Positions 1 through 4,347 of a stretch of DNA of 5,114 bases are shown piece by piece. The stretch comes from Rhodococcus sp. IITR03 (lineage in GTDB: Bacteria; Actinomycetota; Actinomycetes; Mycobacteriales; Mycobacteriaceae). Under the pieces are notes generated by a model. That model was not told the origin of the DNA, did not search any database, and saw only the letters and a list, made by a program, of their open reading frames with translations. The position numbers and the translations under genes are program-made. Position 1 is the stretch's first letter. Each line of letters opens with the position of its first letter. The stretch lies in NCBI GenBank assembly GCA_001017865.1, contig LATQ01000001.1, forward strand, positions 2,534,350-2,539,463, read 5' to 3'.

Positions 1-68
1 TGTCTTCCGGGCAGGTCGGCTGATGCCCGGGCGCGTGTCGCGCGCTGCGGGCGCGACGCGTCCGGCAT
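1..68 (-). CDS. fbiB: Probable FbiB N-terminus (F420-0:gamma-glutamyl ligase / dehydro-F420-0 reductase), partial
   Basis: An ATG at 68-66 on the minus strand overlaps the TGA stop of fbiA by one base (TGATG), the classic sign of translational coupling, and the frame stays open to the window edge. It starts MPDASRPQRATR and covers only about 22 low-complexity, Arg/Ala-rich residues, so no domain is visible. The assignment to FbiB rests on the position directly after fbiA, where actinobacteria usually place it, and on the fact that FbiB N-termini vary before the conserved ligase domain begins. FbiB adds gamma-linked glutamates to F420-0 with its N-terminal ligase domain and reduces dehydro-F420-0 with its C-terminal FMN-binding domain. 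The neighbouring gene is full of frame breaks, so the true frame here could also be disturbed. Confidence 0.45.
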   Translation of the reverse strand, partial: MPDASRPQRATRARASADLPGR

Positions 69-1055
69 CACAGGGTCACTCCGGCGAGGTCGAGGGCGGC
101 GCGGGCCATCTCGCCGTCGCGTCGGTGTCGGTCATGAGCAGGGGAACGGATCGGACCTCGACGCCCGGCACCTCGGCGCTGTCGGTCGAGTGCACGAGCC
201 AGCCGTCGAGAATGCCTGTGCCCGAGCGGGCGCCGTAGTACCGGCCGACCGCCTCGGCGGTGGTCTCCACTCCGATGACGTCCAGGCACGCATCGGCCAT
301 GCCGCGCAGGGGCTTGCCGTCGATGACGGGGGACAGGCCGACGACCTTCGCCGAGGTGGTGCGCAGCGCTCCGCGGATACCGGGGATCGCGAGGATCGCC
401 CCGACGCTCACGACGGGGTTCGACGGAGCCAGGACGACGGCGTCGGCGTTCTCGATCGCCTCGAGCACACCGGGAGCCGGCTTGGCCTCTTCTGCGCCGA
501 TGTGGGCGAAGCTGTGAGTGGGCACCTGGCGCGGTGGCGGACCCACCATTCCTCGAAGTGCACGGCCCGCTGTTCACCGTCCTCGGGATCGGTGATGACG
601 ACGTGGGTCTCGCTGCGGTCGTCGGAGACCGGCAGCAGGGTCACCCCCGGCTTCCACCGCGTGCACAGCGCTTCGGTGATCGCGGAGAGCGGATAGCCGG
701 TCCGCAGCATCTGCGTCCGGATGAGGTGGGTGGCGATGTCGCGGTCGCCGAGACCGAACCAGTCGGGGATCGCCCCGTAGGCGGCGAGTTCCTCCTTGGC
801 GTTCCAGGTCTCACCGGCGCGGCCCCAGCCGCGTTCGGTGTCGATCCCACCACCGAGGGTGTACATGCAGGTGTCGAGATCCGGACAGATCCTCAGGCCG
901 TGCATCCACACGTCGTCGCCGACGTTGACGATCGCGGTGATGCGGTGTGCCGCGTCCGGATTCGGCTCCACGCCCGGGGAAATATCGAGAAGCCGGCGCA
1001 AACCTGAGAGAAAACGCGCCCCACCGACACCTCCGACCAATACAGTCACATTCAC
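68..1055 (-). CDS. fbiA: FbiA / CofD family: phosphoenolpyruvate (2-phospho-L-lactate) transferase of F420 biosynthesis, two frame breaks
   Basis: FbiA joins the phospho-lactyl or phosphoenolpyruvyl moiety of a guanosine-diphosphate donor to the deazaflavin Fo, giving (dehydro-)F420-0 in the cytosol. The start is GTG at 1055-1053 (MNVTVLVGGVGGARFL), with the Gly-rich loop GGVGG at residues 8-12, NVGDD at 44-48, GLRICPDLDT at 53-62 and DWFGLGDRD at 98-106. After residue about 176 (WWVRHRA) the frame shifts near 528, where CAGGTG should read CCAGGTG. It then continues QVPTHSFAHIG and APSNP (about 210-214). A second break near 112-114 is needed to pass from LLMTDTDATA to EMARAALDLAGVTL and the TGA at 70-68. 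With one base restored at each site the protein is 329 aa, the usual family length. There is no Shine-Dalgarno sequence; TAGGCT lies 6 nt before the GTG, suggesting leaderless translation. It probably forms an operon with fbiB. Confidence 0.93.
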
Positions 1056-1061
1056 GGCCCA

Positions 1062-1067
1062 AGCCTA
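1062..1067 (-). promoter_or_regulatory. Candidate -10 element (TAGGCT) for a leaderless fbiA transcript
   Basis: On the minus strand TAGGCT fits the actinobacterial TAnnnT -10 pattern and sits 6 nt before the GTG start of fbiA, so transcription would begin at or next to the first base of the start codon. No clear -35 hexamer is seen 17-18 nt upstream. No purine-rich ribosome-binding sequence lies between the -10 and the GTG, which supports leaderless initiation. Confidence 0.5.
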
Positions 1068-1099
1068 AGCGGTGCGTCGCCTACCCGGTCGCGCGCCGT

Positions 1100-1115
1100 C
1101 CGAAACGCGTTTCGG
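1100..1115. promoter_or_regulatory. 16-bp perfect palindrome, candidate operator between fbiA and whiB2
   Basis: CCGAAACGCGTTTCGG is a perfect inverted repeat of two 8-bp halves with no spacer. It lies about 45-60 bp upstream of the predicted fbiA transcription start and about 40-55 bp upstream of the whiB2 -35 box. Its length and symmetry fit a site for a dimeric regulator such as a TetR-type protein, but the regulator cannot be named from sequence. It could affect either divergent gene. Confidence 0.4.
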
Positions 1116-1152
1116 CAAAGCGGCCGATGATATGTGAACAACGCCGCTCCGC

Positions 1153-1181
1153 TTGACCGCGACACACCCGAAGTGTCTAAT
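1153..1181 (+). promoter_or_regulatory. Sigma-70-type promoter for whiB2
   Basis: TTGACC (1153-1158, 5 of 6 to TTGACA) is followed by an optimal 17-nt spacer and TCTAAT (1176-1181, 5 of 6 to TATAAT). It is the best principal-sigma promoter match in the window and points at whiB2. The predicted start is about 1187-1189, giving a leader of about 120 nt. The spacer and the first bases of the -10 are covered by an inverted repeat, GACAC-N7-GTGTC (1161-1177). Confidence 0.65.
1161..1177. promoter_or_regulatory. GACAC-N7-GTGTC inverted repeat in the whiB2 promoter, candidate WhiA/WhiB2 site
   Basis: GACACACCCGAAGTGTC carries the pentamer GACAC on both strands, one copy 2 nt after the -35 and the other overlapping the -10. 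In Streptomyces, WhiA recognises a GACAC motif and acts together with WhiB, the orthologue of WhiB2. Placing such a site in the whiB2 promoter suggests autoregulation by WhiA-WhiB2; this is inference from motif and position only. Confidence 0.4.
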
Positions 1182-1188
1182 CACATAC

Positions 1189-1227
1189 ATGTCATTCGAT
1201 AATCGAATTCGAGATCCCTTGCGGTGA
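1189..1227 (+). CDS. Possible 12-codon leaderless upstream ORF in the whiB2 leader
   Basis: ATG at 1189 lies exactly 7 nt after the TCTAAT -10 of the whiB2 promoter, the same spacing as other leaderless starts in this window. It opens a short frame, MSFDNRIRDPLR, ending at TGA 1225-1227. whiB2 itself starts 81 nt later with its own Shine-Dalgarno sequence. Leaderless transcripts beginning with ATG or GTG are translated well in mycobacteria, so a real peptide or attenuator ORF is plausible. There is no homology evidence, and a single base error could change its length. Confidence 0.3.
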   Translation: MSFDNRIRDPLR

Positions 1228-1252
1228 ACCCGCATTCGAACGAGTATTCGAA
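1194..1252 (+). repeat. Cluster of ATTCGA/TTCGAA motifs in the whiB2 leader
   Basis: ATTCGA occurs at 1194, 1207, 1234 and 1246. The first forms a perfect 7-bp inverted repeat, ATTCGAT-A-ATCGAAT (1194-1208). The last two are each the palindrome TTCGAA (1235-1240 and 1247-1252) and could pair with each other as a 6-bp stem with a 6-nt loop. They lie between the predicted transcription start and the whiB2 ribosome-binding site, so they could act as DNA operator half-sites or as alternative RNA pairings. Confidence 0.4.
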
Positions 1253-1298
1253 GGGTGGCAGCGGGTTGATCCCCGGTCATGATTCGGCGCTGCAGGTG

Positions 1299-1305
1299 AG
1301 GAGGG
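1299..1305 (+). promoter_or_regulatory. whiB2 ribosome-binding site
   Basis: AGGAGGG ends 3 nt before the ATG at 1309. An in-frame TGA at 1297-1299 rules out a longer WhiB2 N-terminus in this frame, so this site fixes the start. Confidence 0.75.
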
Positions 1306-1308
1306 ACA

Positions 1309-1656
1309 ATGGCCGGCGAGCGCGACAGCTTCGAGCTCACTCGAAGCGATACTGCAGTCGAGGCTGTCTGTGACTACCCGGACGTCGGGGTGCCCGTCCT
1401 GAGTTTGATCTCGGGATTCGGCGACCCAGCGGATGGCGAGGAGCAGTGGCAGGAGCGTGCGCTCTGTGCGCAGACCGATCCGGAGGCATTCTTCCCCGAG
1501 AAGGGTGGCTCCACCAGAGAGGCCAAGCGCATCTGCATGGGGTGTGAGGTCCGGGACGACTGTCTCGAATACGCACTCGCCCACGACGAGCGGTTCGGTA
1601 TCTGGGGCGGGCTTTCCGAGAGGGAACGCCGTCGCCTCAAGCGCGGAATAGTCTGA
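1309..1656 (+). CDS. whiB2: WhiB2 (WhmD) family 4Fe-4S regulator of cell division/development
   Basis: WhiB2 is a small iron-sulfur transcription regulator that works with the principal sigma factor and with WhiA; its orthologues WhiB (Streptomyces) and WhmD (M. smegmatis) are needed for septation. The 115-aa product has a variable, acidic N-terminus (residues 1-45) and then the highly conserved core. Four cluster cysteines are present at C53, C76, C79 and C85 (spacing X22, X2, X5), with TDPEAFFPEKGGSTREAK at about 56-73, the GIWGG turn at 97-101 and the basic tail SERERRRLKRG that contacts DNA. An extra Cys at 21 lies outside the cluster. The ATG start has a strong AGGAGG 4 nt upstream and a stop just before it. 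It is the only complete gene in the window without a frame break. It sits alone between divergent fbiA and a convergent metallopeptidase gene, with its own promoter and a hairpin downstream. Confidence 0.96.
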   Translation: MAGERDSFELTRSDTAVEAVCDYPDVGVPVLSLISGFGDPADGEEQWQERALCAQTDPEAFFPEKGGSTREAKRICMGCEVRDDCLEYALAHDERFGIWGGLSERERRRLKRGIV

Positions 1657-1712
1657 CGAGGGGTTCGGCCCGGTACGGGGAGTACGGGACCGAGTGAAAC
1701 ACCGAGTCGGAC

Positions 1713-1761
1713 GACGAAGGTCGGGTTGCGGCCGTGGGGGACGAGCAACCCGGCCTTCGTC
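1713..1761. terminator. Long hairpin between convergent genes, probable bidirectional terminator
   Basis: The arms 1713-1729 and 1745-1761 pair over 17 positions (GACGAAGGTCGGGTTGC with GCAACCCGGCCTTCGTC), with one T/G position that pairs as a wobble in RNA. The loop is 15 nt. It lies 56 nt after the whiB2 stop and 18 nt after the stop of the opposing metallopeptidase gene. No U-tract follows in either direction, as is common for GC-rich actinobacterial terminators. Confidence 0.65.
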
Positions 1762-1779
1762 ATGTTTCGGGAAGGTTCT

Positions 1780-2273
1780 TCAGTCCTCGTCGTCCTCACC
1801 GAGTGTCGGATCCACCACTTCCGGCTCCACGCCGAGATAGGTGGCCACCTGGTGCACGAGGACGTCGTGCACCAGATCCGTCAGATCGTCCGGATCCTTC
1901 GCACGTACCTCGAGAGGCCGGCGGAACAACACGATCCGCGCCCGGGTGGCAGCGCCTCGTCGATCGATCCCCGCCGGCACGAGCCGGGACAGCGGCACCG
2001 GCCCGTCGGCAACCACCTCGTCCGGCCAGTTGACCGAGTCGGGGTCGCGCGCCGGATCTTCGGGACCTCGTCGACGGCGATGTCGAGCTTGGTGAGGCGG
2101 TCGTGCCAGCGCGCGTCGATCGGCGCGAACGCCCCCAGTACGAGCAGGTCGAATTTCTCGGCGCGTGTCTTCCACGCGGGCAGGCTCTGCGGGAACAGGG
2201 GACCGCGGATTCCCCTGCCGCGGCGTGCCACGGAACGGGACGACACAGGGCGGGAACGTCGTGCGCGGACCAT
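1780..2273 (-). CDS. Zincin-like metallopeptidase family protein (Rv3259-like), one frame break, degenerate active site
   Basis: The assembled product is 164 aa. It starts at ATG 2273-2271 with a basic N-terminus (MVRARRSRP), then GIRGPLFPQSLPAWKTRAEK (21-40), FDLLVLGAFAPIDARWHDRL (41-60), and DEVPKI (69-73). The frame breaks near 2052-2053, where one C is missing on the plus strand, and resumes as RARDPDSVNWPDEVVADGP. It continues to LVHDVLVHQVATYLGVEPEVVDP (about 134-156) and an acidic end, GEDDED. Layout and position match the actinobacterial zincin/DUF1025-type family next to whiB2. The segment aligning with HExxHxxG reads HQVATYLG (141-148), so the catalytic Glu and second His appear replaced; a non-enzymatic role is likely. 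There is no signal peptide or membrane segment. The start is supported by TAGTGT 7 nt upstream and no Shine-Dalgarno sequence; the frame also allows an ATG at 2309. Its function is unknown. Confidence 0.85.
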
Positions 2274-2280
2274 GCCATGG

Positions 2281-2286
2281 ACACTA
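2281..2286 (-). promoter_or_regulatory. Candidate -10 element (TAGTGT) of the metallopeptidase gene
   Basis: On the minus strand TAGTGT is 7 nt before the ATG at 2273 and fits TAnnnT. No -35 is convincing and no Shine-Dalgarno sequence is present, so a leaderless transcript is the simplest reading. Confidence 0.35.
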
Positions 2287-2347
2287 CGACACGAAAATCG
2301 CTCCACCATTTCGGTGTGTCCGAATAGTCCTGGCGCGTCCGGCGCGC

Positions 2348-2353
2348 TACGCT
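2348..2353 (+). promoter_or_regulatory. Candidate -10 element (TACGCT) of the DUF3499 gene
   Basis: TACGCT lies 7 nt before the GTG at 2361, which has no ribosome-binding sequence. It mirrors the arrangement at the opposing start of the metallopeptidase gene 87 nt away and suggests a second leaderless transcript. Confidence 0.4.
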
Positions 2354-2360
2354 CCCAGTC

Positions 2361-2754
2361 GTGAGAACACTGCGTCGATGCTGCCGGCCTGGGTGCAAGA
2401 ACCTGCTGTTGCGACGCTGACCTACGTGTACTCGGACTCCACTGCCGTTGTCGGTCCCCTGGCGACCGTCGCGGAACCGCACTCGTGGGATCTCTGCGAG
2501 ATGCACGGTTCGCGCATCACGGCACCCAAGGGCTGGGAACTCGTCCGATACGAGGGAGCGTTCTCGTCGGCCACCCCCGACGAGGACGATCTGACCGCCC
2601 TCGCCGAGGCCGTACGCGAGGCCGGCCTGGGGGAGCGTTCCCGTTCCGACTCGAGCGACGACGACGCGAGGAACCCCAACGGGCCGTCGTGCCGCCCACC
2701 GCACGCACCGGCCGACGCGGCCACCTGCGTGTTCTTCCCGATCCCACGTCCTGA
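2361..2754 (+). CDS. DUF3499 family Cys-rich protein (Rv3258c-like), two frame breaks
   Basis: The product starts at GTG 2361 as MRTLRRCCRPGCKN. A break near 2401-2403 (AACCTG for AACCCTG) separates this from the next segment. That segment reads PAVATLTYVYSDSTAVVGPL, then HSWDLCEMH (41-49), RITAPKGWELVRYEG and DEDDLTALAEAVREAG. A second break near 2668 (GCGAGG for GCGGAGG) joins an acidic linker to a basic tail, EEPQRAVVPPTARTG then RRGHLRVLPDPTS, ending at TGA 2752-2754. Restored length is 131 aa. C7, C8, C12, C46 and H49 form a CC-x3-C...C-x2-H arrangement that could bind zinc; this is inferred, since the family has no assigned function. The gene lies directly upstream of manB, as in mycobacteria, which hints at a link to mannose metabolism or envelope synthesis. 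Without the frame corrections the first segment ends at an early TGA (2418-2420). Confidence 0.88.
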
Positions 2755-2765
2755 GCCGTTCGCAC

Positions 2766-2771
2766 TAGGCT
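2766..2771 (+). promoter_or_regulatory. Candidate -10 element (TAGGCT) for manB
   Basis: TAGGCT is identical to the fbiA -10 candidate and lies 11 nt after the DUF3499 stop. It would start transcription near 2778, giving manB a leader of about 53 nt that opens with a stem-loop. The -35 region is weak, so manB may also be read through from the DUF3499 promoter. Confidence 0.4.
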
Positions 2772-2777
2772 GAGCGA

Positions 2778-2806
2778 GTGCGATGTCGCGGAGGACGGCA
2801 TCGCAC
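2778..2806 (+). promoter_or_regulatory. Stem-loop at the predicted 5' end of the manB leader
   Basis: GTGCGATG (2778-2785) pairs perfectly with CATCGCAC (2799-2806) around a 13-nt loop. The hairpin starts at the predicted transcription start and ends 11 nt before the manB Shine-Dalgarno sequence, so it does not hide the ribosome-binding site. It could protect the 5' end of the mRNA or bind a regulator. Confidence 0.35.
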
Positions 2807-2817
2807 GAGTCGAGTTC

Positions 2818-2822
2818 AGGAG
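2818..2822 (+). promoter_or_regulatory. manB ribosome-binding site
   Basis: AGGAG lies 8 nt before GTG 2831. It decides the start in favour of this GTG over the in-frame ATG at 2783, which would add 16 residues outside the family and has no suitably spaced Shine-Dalgarno sequence. Confidence 0.7.
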
Positions 2823-2830
2823 CTAATACA

Positions 2831-4200
2831 GTGGCGAGAGCTGCCGAGTCGGTGTCAGCAGTCATCAAGGCCTACGACGTACGGGGAGTCGTCGGAGAGC
2901 AGATCGACGAAGAGTTCGTCCGCGAGGTCGGAGCGTCGTTCGCACGCCTGTTGCGCAGTGAGGGCAGCGCGGACCGTGTGGTGATCGGGCACGACATGCG
3001 CGCCTCGTCCCCTTCGCTCTCGCAGGCCTTCGCCGACGGGGTCACCGCCCAGGGGCTCGACGTGGTGCTGATCGGCCTCGCATCCACCGACCAGCTCTAC
3101 TTCGCGTCGGGCCTGCTCGACGCACCCGGCGCCATGTTCACCGCCAGCCACAATCCCGCGAAGTACAACGGCATCAAGCTCTGCCGTGCCGGTGCCAAGC
3201 CCGTCGGCCAGGACACCGGTCTGGCACAGATCTCCGCCGACCTCGTCGAGGGTGTGCCCGCCTACGACGGCGAGCGCGGCAGCATCACCGAGCAGGACGT
3301 CCTCGAGGACTACGCCTCGTTCGTCCGCGGCCTGGTCGATCTCGCGGAGATGCGGCCGCTGAAGGTGGCGGTCGACGCCGGCAACGGCATGGGCGGCCAC
3401 ACCGTCCCCGCCGTCTTCGGCGCCCTGCCCGTCGATCTCGTGCCCCTGTACTTCGAACTCGACGGCACCTTCCCGAACCACGAGGCCAACCCCCTCGACC
3501 CCGCCAACCTCGTCGACCTCCAGCGTCTGGTCGTCGAGTCCGGCGCCGACGTGGGTCTGGCCTTCGACGGCGACGCCGACCGCTGCTTCGTCGTCGACGA
3601 GCGTGGCGAGCCGGTCACCCCGTCCGCGGTCACGGCGCTCGTCGCCGCCCGCGAACTCGCCAAGGAACCGGGTTCGACGATCATCCACAACCTCATCACC
3701 TCGCGCGTGGTGCCCGAACTCGTCGCCGAGCAGGGCGGCAAGCCGGTGCGCACCCGGGTCGGCATTCGTTCATCAAGCAGCAGATGGCCGAGACCGGTGC
3801 CGTCTTCGGCGGGGAACACTCGGCGCACTACTACTTCCGCGACTTCTGGGGTGCCGACTCCGGCATGCTCGCGGCCCTGCACGTCCTCGCCGCACTCGCC
3901 TCGCAGGACGGTCCGCTCTCCGAGCTGATGAGCTCCTACAACCGGTACGCGGCGTCGGGCGAGATCAACTCGACGGTCGCCGATGCCGCCGAGCGCACCG
4001 AGGCCGTCGTCGCGGCGTTCGAGGACCGCGCGGTGTCGATCGACCGGCTCGACGGTGTCACCGTCGACCTGCCCGACAACGCATGGTTCAACCTGCGCGC
4101 GTCCAACACCGAGCCGTTGCTGCGGCTCAACGTGGAGGCCCGCACGGACGGCGAGGTCGAGGCATTGGTGAAGGAGATCCTTTCCGTCGTTCGTGCGTAG
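2831..4200 (+). CDS. manB: Phosphomannomutase/phosphoglucomutase ManB, one frame break
   Basis: ManB converts mannose-6-phosphate to mannose-1-phosphate, the precursor of GDP-mannose used for PIMs, lipomannan, lipoarabinomannan and protein mannosylation. It belongs to the alpha-D-phosphohexomutase superfamily. The GTG start (MARAAESVSAVIKAYDVRG) has AGGAG 8 nt upstream. All four active-site loops are visible. The phosphoserine loop TASHNP is at 104-109 (Ser106 catalytic), the metal loop DGDADR at 246-251, the sugar-specificity loop GGEHSAH at 327-333, and the phosphate-binding RASNTEP at 423-429. One break near 3763 (GGCATT for GGCCATT) splits RTRVG from HSFIKQQMAETG; with one C restored the protein is 456 aa, the normal length. 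The two halves otherwise read as a 311-residue fragment with a nonsense tail and a C-terminal piece starting near 3784. DUF3499 lies upstream and tobH downstream, as in mycobacteria. Confidence 0.95.
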
Positions 4201-4347
4201 ACGGAGGGACAACGGGAATAATCGAAGTGCCGGTACAGGTCGTGCCGGTGTCGGTTCGGCGGAGCACCGATCTCGGGTCGGTGGCCCCACCGGGCCCTGT
4301 CAGCCGACTCGCCGAGGTCGCGGCGGCGGAAGGAAGGTGATGCGGTC
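4201..4347 (+). other. manB-tobH intergenic gap with a weak 37-codon ORF candidate
   Basis: The 147-nt gap holds no clear promoter. GTG 4227 opens a 37-codon frame (starting VPVQVVPVSVRR) that ends at TGA 4338-4340, just before the tobH start and overlapping its Shine-Dalgarno region. A GGAGGG at 4203-4208 is too far away (18 nt) to serve it well. I do not recognise the peptide, and long chance ORFs are common at this GC content. TGCCGGT is repeated at 4228 and 4243, and CGGTGG-CC-CCACCG (4279-4292) is a small inverted repeat. Confidence 0.25.

Noticed and set aside
1673..1690. Tandem 9-mers GTACGGGGA / GTACGGGAC after whiB2
   Set aside because: Only two imperfect copies in a short GC-rich spacer; no function can be supported.
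1726..2364. Long plus-strand ORFs opposite the metallopeptidase gene
   Set aside because: They are antisense readings of a recognisable conserved gene, with no ribosome-binding site or familiar protein sequence; long chance ORFs are expected at this GC content.
2783..2830. An upstream ATG start for manB at 2783
   Set aside because: The extra 16 residues do not resemble the family N-terminus, there is no well-placed ribosome-binding site, and the predicted transcript would begin only a few bases before it.
2778..2984. A 68-codon ORF beginning at GTG 2778, at leaderless spacing after TAGGCT and overlapping manB out of frame
   Set aside because: Its peptide is Arg/Ser-rich low complexity typical of an out-of-frame reading of manB, and manB itself has a good ribosome-binding site at 2818-2822. 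The GTG more likely just marks the transcription start.
2855..3688. A 277-codon minus-strand ORF opposite manB
   Set aside because: Its Val/Gly/Asp/Glu-rich pattern is the usual antisense product of a GC-rich gene; the plus strand carries all the phosphohexomutase motifs.
3761..3790. Programmed ribosomal frameshifting in manB
   Set aside because: There is no slippery heptamer or downstream pseudoknot, orthologues are encoded in one frame, and the break matches the same lost-base pattern seen in four other genes.
4279..4292. Inverted repeat CGGTGG-CC-CCACCG in the manB-tobH gap
   Set aside because: The 2-nt spacer cannot form a stable RNA loop without losing pairs, the sequence is GC-rich, and no U-tract follows; not called as a terminator.
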